From Hyella patelloides LEGE 07179 (GTDB lineage: Bacteria > Cyanobacteriota > Cyanobacteriia > Cyanobacteriales > Xenococcaceae), in NCBI RefSeq assembly GCF_900659865.1, contig NZ_LR213792.1, positions 1 to 41,254 of the forward strand: a stretch of 41,254 nt of DNA, written 5' to 3'. Below the pieces are notes generated by a model that did not search any database, was not told where the DNA came from, and saw only the letters and a program-made list of their open reading frames with translations. Below, one piece after another: positions 19,642 through 27,192 of the stretch. A program made the translations under genes and the position numbers. How positions within the stretch are numbered: position 1 is the first letter of the stretch; each line of letters begins with the position of its first letter.

Positions 19642-19751
19642 AATTTATCCTTCTGAGTTTGTCTTTTATCTTTTGTTCTTCGTTATTCATGTAAACATTA
19701 ATGACCAATGATCGATGACTAACTACTGTACAGGCGAAGGTTGGTTTGCCC

Positions 19752-20489
19752 CTATCCACTAACAGCTTTATAATTTTTCACCCTTTCACCTGTCCCAATG
19801 CCTAAAATTTTGGCTAACCAAGGTGGAGGAGAAGTTGCGATCGCTTTTTGTAAGTCTGCTAAGATTTCTCTTGCCGAACCACCCTGAGATACTTTCATGG
19901 GATAAATATAAGCTTGAATAACTTTAGCAGCAGCAGGACCACCGATGGACATAATATAGAGTACGGGACAATCTCTAATTAAATTGACTCGGTAAGTATT
20001 TTTTTCTTCCGCAAGATCGGCTTCTATTGCTGAGCGAACATCGATTAATTTAAGTTCGTCTGCCGATAGCTGATAGATTAAGTAACGATGGCAAGAACCA
20101 AAGTGTCCGTCTAATTGTTCTGCGGTGTTGGAAGCGACGGCAATTCTAATGGAGTTGGGCATATCACCCTCTTCATATGGTTCGATGGGTGAAGATTGCT
20201 CGAAATAACCTGTTTCACCCCAGAGGATTCGTACCGCTTCTTTAAAAGCTTCCATGTCACTGTTATCAACATTTTCTCCTTCTTCTTCACCGTCAATTTC
20301 GTACATCTTGCCAAAGGATTTTTTAAATTGGGTGACTGTAAGTTTACTGAGGGATTTCTCGGTAATTTCTTCATCGTCGAGATTGGTTTGCAAAGCCTCA
20401 ATTAAATCTCCGACAGATACGTTAGGTAATACCTTGGCTGCTAAGGCAATTCTGAGGGCTACTTCGTTGGAAATGGGTTGAGTCGTCAT
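19752..20489 (-). CDS. NafY-like dinitrogenase iron-molybdenum cofactor-binding protein
   Basis: 245 residues in two domains. Residues about 8-65 resemble the helical NafY N-terminal domain (VALRIALAAKVLPNVSVGDL...SLSKLTVTQFKKSFGKMY). Residues about 113-225 are the NifX/NifY/NifB-type cofactor-binding domain (IRIAVASN, LDGHFGSCHRYLIYQ, DCPVLYIMSIGGPAAAKVIQ), with H129 at the position used for cofactor binding in the family. NafY proteins hold FeMo-cofactor or stabilise apo-dinitrogenase. No nif structural or assembly gene is in this window, so a role in nitrogen fixation is inference; other metal-cluster roles are possible. An acidic linker (about residues 67-80) joins the domains. Confidence 0.8.
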   Translation of the reverse strand: MTTQPISNEVALRIALAAKVLPNVSVGDLIEALQTNLDDEEITEKSLSKLTVTQFKKSFGKMYEIDGEEEGENVDNSDMEAFKEAVRILWGETGYFEQSSPIEPYEEGDMPNSIRIAVASNTAEQLDGHFGSCHRYLIYQLSADELKLIDVRSAIEADLAEEKNTYRVNLIRDCPVLYIMSIGGPAAAKVIQAYIYPMKVSQGGSAREILADLQKAIATSPPPWLAKILGIGTGERVKNYKAVSG

Positions 20490-20523
20490 TGTTTTATTTC
20501 TGAATTTGATTTGTTGGGGTTGG

Positions 20524-20550
20524 TAGGGGCGAACCGTAGTTCGCCCTTAC
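20524..20550. repeat. palindromic GGGGCGA..TCGCCC repeat, copy A
   Basis: TAGGGGCGAAC and GTTCGCCCTTAC form an imperfect hairpin in the divergent gap between the nafY-like gene and the beta-lactamase gene. It is followed by AGTTATTAG. Related copies lie at 25373-25398, 31303-31330, 31668-31696 and about 32405-32422. Confidence 0.6.
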
Positions 20551-20644
20551 AGTTATTAGCATCGCGAGTGGGAATAGTTATTAGTTGTTGGTAAAAAACA
20601 GATAACCTGGTAAATTTAAAATCGCTTTTGTTACAAGTGTAATT

Positions 20645-21487
20645 ATGAAAAAACTGCTCAATCTGTTATTGCTATTGGTTTTGGCTGTAGTTGGTAGTTG
20701 GTTTGTTCAAGAACATCGAGTTTATTCACAAAATACACCAGAAATAGAGCAAACAGTTGATTTTAAGCAGCATTTTGATGATTTAGGGGTTAATGGCTCG
20801 ATTATCATTTACGATCGCGATCGAGATAGCTTCTATGAACATAATCCCAGTCGTAATAGCACTGCTTTTCTCCCTGCTTCAACCTATAAAATTCCTAATT
20901 CTTTAATTGCTTTAGAAACTGAAGTAATTAAAGATGATGTCGCTGTTCTTACTTGGGATGGAATTGAAAGAGGTTTGCCTGATTCTCCCATCAAAGAATG
21001 GAATCAAGATTTAAACATTAGTCTTGCTTTCAAGTATTCCGCCGTTTGGTTTTATCAGGTGTTGGCTCGTAGAATTGGTCATCAAAGGATGCAGGATTTC
21101 GTGAATAAAATTCAATATGGCAATCAAAATATTGGTGCAAAAGAAGATATTGACAAGTTTTGGCTCTCAGGAGAATTAAGAATTACACCTCAAGAGCAAA
21201 TTGATTTTCTACGCCGTTTTTATCAAAATGACTTACCTTTTGACCAACGAACTATGGATCTGGTGAAAGACATTATGATCGCCGAACAAACACCTGATTA
21301 TGTGCTTCGGGCAAAAACGGGATGGGCTGCTTCTACCACACCTAGCATCGGTTGGTATGTGGGTTACCTAGAGCAAAACGACAATGTTTATTTCTTTGCT
21401 ACCAATCTAGATATGGATTCGGAAAACGCTCTCCCAGCAAGATTAGAAGTTACTAGACTATGTTTACAGGATTTGGGATTGTTATAG
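20645..21487 (+). CDS. class D (OXA-type) serine beta-lactamase
   Basis: 280 residues with an N-terminal hydrophobic signal segment (residues 4-20). All class D motifs are present: S79-T-Y-K82 (nucleophile and carbamylated lysine), S132-A-V134, Y158-G-N160, W173 in FWLSGELRI, and K224-T-G226. It should hydrolyse beta-lactams in the periplasm, or act as a penicillin-recognising relative; substrate range cannot be read from sequence. It is divergent from the nafY-like cluster, and no regulator (BlaR/BlaI type) is adjacent. No insertion sequence flanks it directly, so it looks chromosomal rather than recently acquired. Confidence 0.92.
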   Translation: MKKLLNLLLLLVLAVVGSWFVQEHRVYSQNTPEIEQTVDFKQHFDDLGVNGSIIIYDRDRDSFYEHNPSRNSTAFLPASTYKIPNSLIALETEVIKDDVAVLTWDGIERGLPDSPIKEWNQDLNISLAFKYSAVWFYQVLARRIGHQRMQDFVNKIQYGNQNIGAKEDIDKFWLSGELRITPQEQIDFLRRFYQNDLPFDQRTMDLVKDIMIAEQTPDYVLRAKTGWAASTTPSIGWYVGYLEQNDNVYFFATNLDMDSENALPARLEVTRLCLQDLGLL

Positions 21488-21712
21488 TTTTGTCATTTGT
21501 CATTTGTCATTTGCTATTGTTCACCTTAAACTCAATTTATATCAGACTGCTTGAAAAATAAGGATTTGAGGCGTTTGCATTAATATAATTAAACGTGTAC
21601 TCAAAATCCTCAGCCCTGTATTTGAAAGTCTTGAACGATTGGATTGGGATCGAGATACGAGTATTTTTTTGAGTTAGTACGGATATATTTAAGTAGCTAT
21701 TTAACCCTAAAG

Positions 21713-21800
21713 GCGATCGCGCCTCAAATATAGACAGGTTAAAGGTTATCGCCGATCTGAGTTGATAATTTTCGATTTGTTATTGCTTGTACTCAATTTA
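21713..21800. repeat. interspersed repeat R, copy 1
   Basis: Begins at GCGATCGC and continues TCAAATATAGACAGGTTAAA, GGTTATCGCCGATCTGAGTT and TATTGCTTGTACTCAATTTA. It lies beyond the 3' end of the DUF5615 gene. Upstream of it (21646-21675) is a second shared motif, CGAGTATTTTTTTGAGTT, also present at 24607-24624. The rest of the 21488-21860 gap holds TTTGTCATTTGTCA tandem repeats but no gene. Confidence 0.7.
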
Positions 21801-21860
21801 GAGTGAACAGTGCTCGCATTAATTTAAAAAGTAACCAGATGATTAGGCTATGATTTCACA

Positions 21861-22193
21861 CTATGCCAACACTAAAATACTTTCCGATTCTCGAACTTCA
21901 AACTCAGAGATCGTATCGAAATTATCTCTCAAAATTTGAACAATTTTTGAGGTTGGACTGTTACCAATACGAAGGTAAATAAATTTGGGCGGATGACCAT
22001 AAAGCAAACTGCGCTGATAAAAATCAGAATCTTTAGAAACGATCGCAAAACCATTGGTTTTTGCATATTCCCAGATAATTGCGTCATCCGTATTTATCAG
22101 CCCTAGAGTCTTAACATGCTCGGAATTGGGATACAAATCGACAATTCTGTGGATAATTCGATCTGATAGGTTTTCATCTAAGAGCAGTTTCAC
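21861..22193 (-). CDS. DUF5615 PIN-like toxin of a type II toxin-antitoxin pair
   Basis: 110 residues. The N-terminal LLLDENLSDRI (D6, E7) and central SKDSDF (D55, D57) plus D36-D37 give the acidic cluster of PIN-like ribonucleases of the DUF5615/Mut7-C group. Such proteins are usually encoded right after a DUF433 antitoxin, as here (30-base gap). The expected role is RNA cleavage held in check by the partner, known from family context and not shown for this pair. Confidence 0.82.
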   Translation of the reverse strand: MKLLLDENLSDRIIHRIVDLYPNSEHVKTLGLINTDDAIIWEYAKTNGFAIVSKDSDFYQRSLLYGHPPKFIYLRIGNSPTSKIVQILRDNFDTISEFEVRESESILVLA

Positions 22194-22219
22194 AGGGACA
22201 CGATAAATAACTTTTTCTC

Positions 22220-22250
22220 GCGATCACGCAGTGCCAGGCTTCGCCTGATC
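22220..22250. repeat. 31-bp palindromic repeat supplying the antitoxin C-terminus
   Basis: Starts GCGATCACGCAGTGCCAG and ends CTGATC. The reverse complement shares an 18-base end, CTGGCACTGCGTGATCGC, with 38733-38750. In the DUF433 gene it encodes the last residues (…DQAKPGTA) and the stop codon. In the unrelated ORF at 38486 the copy does the same. Confidence 0.65.
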
Positions 22251-22439
22251 AGCTGCAAAAGCAAGGCAAGCTTTAATATCCTGGGATGTTAGTTCTGAAA
22301 AGTCTTCAAGAATTTCTGATTCTGTCATGCCACCTGCAAGATATTCTAGAATATCGCTGACAGTAATCCTCATCCCACGGATACAAGGTTTACCACTCCG
22401 CTTTCCAGGCTCAATCGTGATTATATCTCGATAATCCAT
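22224..22439 (-). CDS. DUF433 antitoxin
   Basis: 71 residues with the typical DUF433 pattern IITIEPGKRSGKPCIRGMRI, TVSDILEYLAGGMTESEIL and DFSELTSQDIKACLAFAADQ, a winged-helix-like DNA-binding antitoxin. It precedes the DUF5615 toxin gene. The last about seven residues and the stop codon are encoded by a dispersed palindrome (22220-22250), so its natural end may once have been different. The ATG at 22439 lies close to repeat R copy 2 upstream. Confidence 0.85.
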   Translation of the reverse strand: MDYRDIITIEPGKRSGKPCIRGMRITVSDILEYLAGGMTESEILEDFSELTSQDIKACLAFAADQAKPGTA

Positions 22440-22586
22440 ATCCGCTATTGAGTTATTCTGAACTTTGATTACCCTTTAATAATACTAAAAAATAGAGGCA
22501 AGAAGTAGCAAAGGATGTTATACCCGTACCCGATTTTACTATGGCTTTTGGGTTAACTTTAGGCTAGTTGGTTACTGAAGTAAAGA

Positions 22587-22697
22587 GCGATCGCGTCTAA
22601 AATATAGACAGGTTAAAGGTTAACGCCGATCTGAGTTAATGATTCTTGATGGGCTATTCCTTGTACTCAATTTAAATAGACTCATTAACGTCTTGCT
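22587..22697. repeat. interspersed repeat R, copy 2
   Basis: GCGATCGC at 22587-22594, then AATATAGACAGGTTAAAGGT, ACGCCGATCTGAGTT, CTTGTACTCAATTTAAATAG and ACTCATTAACGTCTTGCT. Lies between the methyltransferase and DUF433 genes. The remaining parts of the 22440-22768 gap contain no gene. Confidence 0.7.
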
Positions 22698-22768
22698 GCT
22701 TCCTGTTTTGTACCATTCTTAGACCGCTAACTATTTATTATCTGTGATATTTGTACTTGAGAGAACAT

Positions 22769-23410
22769 TCACTGGTGTTTCTGAAGCAGCCAAACGTTCT
22801 CTTTTGCTGCACATTTTCCTTTCAATCCACCAGCAACATCAGTGCTTACAATAAGAGATAAATCATAACTATCGCTATAGTGTCGCTCTACTTCTTCGTT
22901 ACTAATTGAAAATGGAGGACCTTCCATCAGGTTTTGATCGTACTCATAGGTAACTAGCAACTGCGGTGCTTTACCCGTAATCTCAGCTAGGTGCGCTGTA
23001 TATCGATTACGCATTTCTTCTGGCAGGGCTACCAAAGCTGCTCTGTCATAGATTGCATCTACTGAGCCGAGGATTTCGCCAGATACATCAAGGATATTGC
23101 CGACAAAGATGTTGATATCTTTTGCACTATAGAGGCTTGCTTCTCCGACTCTTGATATTTTGGGCTTCATACCAAGCTCATCAAATAGCTGCTCGACTGC
23201 CATTTCAACCAATTCAGCACCAGTAACACGATAGCCCTCAAGAAGCAGCCAAGCGATATCGAGAGTTTTGCCACATAATGGCACAAATAGACGGCTGCCT
23301 TTCGATAGAGAAAGCTCTTCAAAATATTTCGCCAGCACTGGGTTAGCTTCACTTTTGTGGAAACCAATGTCATTTTTTTCCCACTTCTGAAGCCAAAAAC
23401 TTGAATCCAT
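22769..23410 (-). CDS. thiopurine S-methyltransferase (TPMT)-like SAM methyltransferase
   Basis: 213 residues from the chosen start. The N-terminus MDSSFWLQKWEKNDIGFHKS matches the canonical TPMT start pattern (FWxxxWxxxxIGFH), so I prefer the ATG at 23410 to the one at 23425; a GGAAAGAG ribosome binding site precedes it. The SAM-binding motif is LFVPLCGKTLDIAWLLLEGY with an acidic AELVEMAVEQLF. DAIYDRAALVALP is also conserved. Such enzymes methylate S, Se or Te in small molecules, often metalloid detoxification. The substrate is unknown. Confidence 0.85.
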   Translation of the reverse strand: MDSSFWLQKWEKNDIGFHKSEANPVLAKYFEELSLSKGSRLFVPLCGKTLDIAWLLLEGYRVTGAELVEMAVEQLFDELGMKPKISRVGEASLYSAKDINIFVGNILDVSGEILGSVDAIYDRAALVALPEEMRNRYTAHLAEITGKAPQLLVTYEYDQNLMEGPPFSISNEEVERHYSDSYDLSLIVSTDVAGGLKGKCAAKENVWLLQKHQ

Positions 23411-23564
23411 GGTTACTCTTTCCAAAGTTTACGGCACATAACTATTTATTATGGGTCAACTTTCTGGATATACACCATGCATGGGATAAATTAAAGAATT
23501 TTTTCATATATTAATGTTGTTTAGATTACAACTTGGATATGATAACAATCTTTTCAGAGATAGA

Positions 23565-23713
23565 GCGATCGCCTTTCAAATAGAGACAGGTTAAAGGTTA
23601 TCGCCGATCTGGGTTGATAATTTTTGATTTATTATTGCTTGTACTCAATTTAAATAGACTCATTAACGTCTTGCTCTACTTTAAGGCTTTGATTGCAACA
23701 ATCCCACCTTCAA
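23565..23713. repeat. interspersed repeat R, copy 3
   Basis: GCGATCGC at 23565-23572, then AATAGAGACAGGTTAAAGGT, ATCGCCGATCTGGGTTGATA and TTAAATAGACTCATTAACGT, running into CTTTAAGGCTTTGATTGCAA, which is the 3' end of the aspartic-protease gene. It lies between the protease and methyltransferase genes. Confidence 0.7.
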
Positions 23714-24047
23714 CTGCTTCAATCTCAACCTTAAACCCATACAGTAAACTCATTCCAATTAGCGGATCTGCTTCGGAAGCTGCAACATCAATAACCCGAT
23801 CTTGTCCATCCCAAATTACACTCGCCTTATACATTTCAAAGATTACCTCGCTTCCATCGCCTAACGTGCCAACATCACGGAAATGCCAAGGTAATCCAAG
23901 AGAGGCAATAATGGATTGTGGTAGGGAAAGAAAACCTGTAAAACCAGTGTCAATTAGAGCTTTAACCATTTGCTTTCGTTTACTAGCATGACCTACTGCA
24001 ACTTGGATAATGGCTTCGCAATTTTGATTAACGAAACCTTGCATCAT
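23676..24047 (-). CDS. clan AA (retropepsin-like) aspartic protease family protein
   Basis: 123 residues. The catalytic motif is D33-T-G in ALIDTGFTGFLSLP and the second conserved element is DPLIGMSLLYGF, a single-domain pepsin-like fold expected to dimerise. Its start overlaps the stop of the upstream 91-residue gene by 4 bases (ATGA), so the two are translationally coupled. Two-gene pairs of this type are frequent in cyanobacteria and are sometimes discussed as toxin-antitoxin-like; the function is not established. Confidence 0.8.
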   Translation of the reverse strand: MMQGFVNQNCEAIIQVAVGHASKRKQMVKALIDTGFTGFLSLPQSIIASLGLPWHFRDVGTLGDGSEVIFEMYKASVIWDGQDRVIDVAASEADPLIGMSLLYGFKVEIEAVEGGIVAIKALK

Positions 24048-24319
24048 GGTGAATTCTTTAGGCTACGAGAACCAAAACGGTAAACTGCCCGATGTCCAAT
24101 CCGAATTACCCAAGGTTGAGCATCTGGATATCGTTCGTAGAGTCGATCGACTGCTGCAATTGGTGTATCGGCTACTTCAAAAGCACCTGTTTCAATATCA
24201 ATCGCTACTATCTTGCCATCATTACCTTCTTCTACTTGTTGACGCACCTGAGATTCATAAATCTCATTACCACGTCGAGCAAATTCTTCTTTGCTGTATC
24301 GTGGTTGTCTCACTGTCAT
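24044..24319 (-). CDS. hypothetical partner of the aspartic protease
   Basis: 91 residues. The N-terminal MTVRQPRYSKEEFARRGNEI, a DGKIVAIDIETGAFEVAD beta segment and WVIRIGHRAVYRFGSRS are seen in proteins paired with the protease family in cyanobacteria. Its stop overlaps the protease start by 4 bases. A role as chaperone or antitoxin of its partner is a guess from gene order. Confidence 0.72.
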   Translation of the reverse strand: MTVRQPRYSKEEFARRGNEIYESQVRQQVEEGNDGKIVAIDIETGAFEVADTPIAAVDRLYERYPDAQPWVIRIGHRAVYRFGSRSLKNSP

Positions 24320-24433
24320 AGGCTTGACCTCGTTTCGTTGGTTATCTTTTCATTTTAACCTGGAGGTTTATAGCAGATGACACCACGACCTATAACTTTA
24401 GGAGAATTATTTGGCTGGTTATTAGAGTGAAGT

Positions 24434-24583
24434 GCGATCGCACTTCAAATAGAGACAAGTTAAAGGTTATCGCCGATCTGATTTGATGATTTTTGATTTA
24501 TTATTGCTTGTACTCAATATTAAATAGACTTATTAACGTCTTGCTCTACTTTAAGGCTTTGATTACAACAATCCCATCTTCAA
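24434..24583. repeat. interspersed repeat R, copy 4, with duplicated protease 3' end
   Basis: GCGATCGC at 24434-24441, then AATAGAGACAAGTTAAAGGT, ATCGCCGATCTGATTTGATG and ATTAACGTCTTGCTCTACTT. The match with copy 3 continues past the repeat into CTTTAAGGCTTTGATTACAA and ATCCCATCTTCAA, a copy of the last about 12 codons of the aspartic-protease gene. This indicates a segmental duplication or the remains of a second protease gene. Confidence 0.7.
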
Positions 24584-24606
24584 AGGATTAGATTTGGATT
24601 GAAATG

Positions 24607-24654
24607 CGAGTATTTTTTTGAGTTTATATCGCGTCTCAAATATAGACAGGTTAA
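24607..24654. repeat. interspersed repeat R, partial copy 5
   Basis: CGAGTATTTTTTTGAGTT followed by CGTCTCAAATATAGACAGGT and TAA, after which the match ends. It joins the two motifs that lie about 50 bases apart in copy 1, so it is a shortened version. Confidence 0.55.
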
Positions 24655-24687
24655 TTGAGTTCAAAGATATGCTCTACCCAACGCTTA

Positions 24688-25203
24688 CTATAACAACGCC
24701 AAAATTCTGTCACGTATTGAAACAATAATTGAATCCGCGAAAATTGCAAAGGATAAACCATAGAAAAACATGCAGGTTGAGAATATCCATGTATTTTTAT
24801 AAGCAGAGATTCCTTTTATACATTCCCTTAAATTTTGAAGCTTGAAGAACATTGACTCCTGTGTCTTCTTGTCGAAGCTTGACGACTTTATTGTCGCTTC
24901 TATTCTATCTGCGGTTTTGAGAAAGTTTTCTTTTCTACCGTCTTTCCTGTGTCCTATTTTGCAATAGAAAAATATATTAAGCACAAACCCAGCTGCCAGA
25001 AGTCGCAGGCTTAAAAATGGGATTGGAATTCCCCAGCAGGCAATAATTGCCAGAAATAGCCAGGGAGCTTCCTGATTAAGTAGCATCTGATGATTGGTAA
25101 CTAGCTGGTGCAGCTTTTCAATCTCTCTGTAAACTTCCACCTCTACTTTGTGGTTGCCTCTGAAGTTAAACAGCCTTATGTATTTAAATATGCTCACAAC
25201 CAA
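24688..25203 (-). CDS. hypothetical membrane protein
   Basis: 171 residues with two hydrophobic blocks near residues 47-78 (WLFLAIIACWGIPIPFLSL, LLAAGFVLNIFFY) and one near 140-160 (IFSTCMFFYGLSFAIFADSI). Between them is a charged, soluble helical loop (RIEATIKSSSFDKKTQESM). No family is recognised. It heads the minus-strand run of modules separated by repeat R. Confidence 0.6.
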   Translation of the reverse strand: MVVSIFKYIRLFNFRGNHKVEVEVYREIEKLHQLVTNHQMLLNQEAPWLFLAIIACWGIPIPFLSLRLLAAGFVLNIFFYCKIGHRKDGRKENFLKTADRIEATIKSSSFDKKTQESMFFKLQNLRECIKGISAYKNTWIFSTCMFFYGLSFAIFADSIIVSIRDRILALL

Positions 25204-25372
25204 TCCCTGCCGTAAACAATTGAACTCTCTATATAAAAGACCTTAGTTAAATCCAATACTATAATTATCAGTATTTAACTAACAATCTTTTTGATAGTAA
25301 AGATCGCTCATACTTTAAATTATATAGCAGGTTAAAAGCGATCGCTCTACCCCAAAAACCAACAACCAATAA

Positions 25373-25398
25373 AGGGCGAATCGCGATTCGCCCCTACA
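25373..25398. repeat. palindromic GGGCGAATCGCGATTCGCCC repeat, copy B, after pntB
   Basis: A perfect 20-base palindrome inside AGGGCG..CGCCCCTACA, ending 4 bases beyond the pntB stop codon. In RNA it forms a 10-bp stem, which could protect the pnt mRNA 3' end or terminate transcription, although no U-tract follows on the minus strand. Confidence 0.6.
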
Positions 25399-25402
25399 AC
25401 AA

Positions 25403-26806
25403 TTACAGTTGTTTTACTTCCCCTACTAACTTGGATACTACATCTTGTGCGCTACCGAATAGCATGGTGGTTTTGTCTTTGTAAAATAGTTCGTTATCCA
25501 CTCCTGCAAAACCTGTTCTCATGCTGCGTTTAATTACAATGGCGTGTTGAGCTTTATCCACATCAATAATGGGCATCCCATAAATAGGGCTGCTATTATC
25601 ATTACGGGCTGCGGGATTGACTACATCGTTTGCACCGATCACTAGAGCTACATCAACGCGCTCGAATTCAGTATTGATATCATCCATATCATACAGGCGA
25701 TCGTATGCAACGTTTGCCTCAGCCAGTAATACATTCATGTGACCTGGCATTCTACCTGCAACGGGATGGATGGCATACTTAACATCGACTCCCATTTTTT
25801 CTAGTTGAGCAGCCAATTCTCTAACACCATGTTGCGCTTGGGCTACTGCCATACCGTATCCAGGAACTATAACCACAGAACGAGCATAACCTAACATCAT
25901 TGCTCCTTCTTCACTGTCGATGGAACGGTAGGTTTTATCAATTTCCGCACCACCTGCGCCACCAACGGCAACGCTATCTCCACCAAAAGCACCAAATAGC
26001 ACGTTGGTAAGAGGTCGATTCATCGCTTTACACATAATTTGGGTCAAAATTAACCCTGAAGCTCCAACTAACGCCCCTGCGACAATGAGCATATTGTTAT
26101 ATAAAATAAAGCCCACAGCACTAGCAGCCAAACCCGAAAAAGAGTTTAATAGAGAAACTACTACGGGCATATCCCCACCACCAATAGGTAGCACAAATAA
26201 AGCCCCAAAAAGTAAAGAGATAGTGGTTAAAGTCAGAAAAATTGCGGGGTTTGCTGGCTGAATTAATAAATAAACGCTACCAGCTAAAAAGCTAGCTAAC
26301 AGTAAAAAATTAAAGGGTTGTTGAAAAGGAAAAGTAACGGGAGAACCTGTAATTAAGCCTTGTAGTTTGGCAAAGGCTAGTAGACTTCCTGTCAGAGTTA
26401 CACCACCAATTAAGACACCTAATATGGCAATAAACGTAGCATCAAGGGGAACAGTACCATTAGCGTCAAGTAATCGCCAAAATTCACCCACTGCCACTAA
26501 AGACGAAGCAGCACCACCAACACCGTTGAAGATACCCACCATTTGAGGCATATCGGTCATGGCTACCTTTTGAGCTGCGATCGCACCAATCAAAGAACCA
26601 GCAATAATACCTACTAAAATCCACTCATAATCGAGTACGGACTGATTTAATAAAGTTGCAATAATAGCAATTAACATTCCCACTGCTGCGAGAAAATTCC
26701 CGTTACGGGCTGTAGCGGGGGAACCTAATTTTTTTAAGCCTAAAATAAACAATGCAGCAGCAGTTAAATAAGCTAGTTCGATTCCTGTATTCAAATATGT
26801 ATTCAT
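25403..26806 (-). CDS. pntB: NAD(P) transhydrogenase subunit beta
   Basis: 467 residues: about eight or nine membrane helices in the first 270 residues, then the NADP-binding domain III (SVVIVPGYGMAVAQAQHGVR, GRMPGHMNVLLAEANVAYD, IGANDVVNPAARND). With PntA1 and PntA2 it forms the proton-pumping transhydrogenase that uses the proton gradient to transfer hydride from NADH to NADP, in the thylakoid or plasma membrane. The start overlaps the stop of pntA2 by 4 bases (ATGA). Confidence 0.97.
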   Translation of the reverse strand: MNTYLNTGIELAYLTAAALFILGLKKLGSPATARNGNFLAAVGMLIAIIATLLNQSVLDYEWILVGIIAGSLIGAIAAQKVAMTDMPQMVGIFNGVGGAASSLVAVGEFWRLLDANGTVPLDATFIAILGVLIGGVTLTGSLLAFAKLQGLITGSPVTFPFQQPFNFLLLASFLAGSVYLLIQPANPAIFLTLTTISLLFGALFVLPIGGGDMPVVVSLLNSFSGLAASAVGFILYNNMLIVAGALVGASGLILTQIMCKAMNRPLTNVLFGAFGGDSVAVGGAGGAEIDKTYRSIDSEEGAMMLGYARSVVIVPGYGMAVAQAQHGVRELAAQLEKMGVDVKYAIHPVAGRMPGHMNVLLAEANVAYDRLYDMDDINTEFERVDVALVIGANDVVNPAARNDNSSPIYGMPIIDVDKAQHAIVIKRSMRTGFAGVDNELFYKDKTTMLFGSAQDVVSKLVGEVKQL

Positions 26807-27096
26807 GTTGTTGTCTCCTTCTTCTTAAACATTTGCAGCATTCTGTCTGTTACTAAAAAACCGCCAACGACGTTAACGGTAGCTAGCACCACGGCAATTA
26901 AGCCCAAGATGGTAGTGACGTTCCATTCCTGCGCTCCAGCAATTAATAATGCACCTACTACAGCAATACCAGAGATGGCATTAGCACCAGACATTAAGGG
27001 GGTGTGCAATGTTGGGGGAACTTTATTAATTACCTCAAATCCGACAAATGATGCCAGAACGAAAACGACTAAGCCTGTTAATAATCCTTCTGTCAT
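26803..27096 (-). CDS. pntA2: NAD(P) transhydrogenase subunit alpha part 2 (membrane)
   Basis: 97 residues with three membrane spans (GLLTGLVVFVLASFVGFEVI, ISGIAVVGALLIAGAQEW, ILGLIAVVLATVNVVGGFLV) and the conserved HTPLMSGANAISG. This is the separate membrane part of the alpha subunit, as in cyanobacteria and other bacteria with three-gene transhydrogenases. It is translationally coupled to pntB. Confidence 0.95.
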   Translation of the reverse strand: MTEGLLTGLVVFVLASFVGFEVINKVPPTLHTPLMSGANAISGIAVVGALLIAGAQEWNVTTILGLIAVVLATVNVVGGFLVTDRMLQMFKKKETTT

Positions 27097-27142
27097 GAGT
27101 TCGACTCCTATTTTTTATGGGTTAGTAGTTGGTATTTGGTAG

Positions 27143-27192
27143 TTAGTCCCGTCCCATCTTCATGGGATAATATCAAGCGGGATAATATCGTT
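27143..27192. repeat. TAGTCCCGTC..GCGGGATAATAT repeat between pntA1 and pntA2
   Basis: TTAGTCCCGTCCCATCTTCA followed by TGGGATAATATC and AAGCGGGATAATATCGTTA. The two ends match the ends of the larger repeat at about 19110-19291. GGGATAATAT is duplicated inside. Both copies begin beside GTTAGT-type sequence. Confidence 0.5.

Noticed and set aside
20111-20481. Additional frames on both strands within the nafY-like gene
   Set aside because: The plus- and minus-strand alternatives have no conserved features; the 245-residue frame has two recognisable domains.
23974-24358. Plus-strand frames opposite the protease pair
   Set aside because: They mirror the coupled minus-strand genes, which have a catalytic DTG motif and ATGA overlap.
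21713-24654. Classic integron with attC sites
   Set aside because: Repeat R does not show the RYYYAAC...GTTRRRY arrangement on either strand and no tyrosine integrase is present; only a cassette-like layout is claimed.
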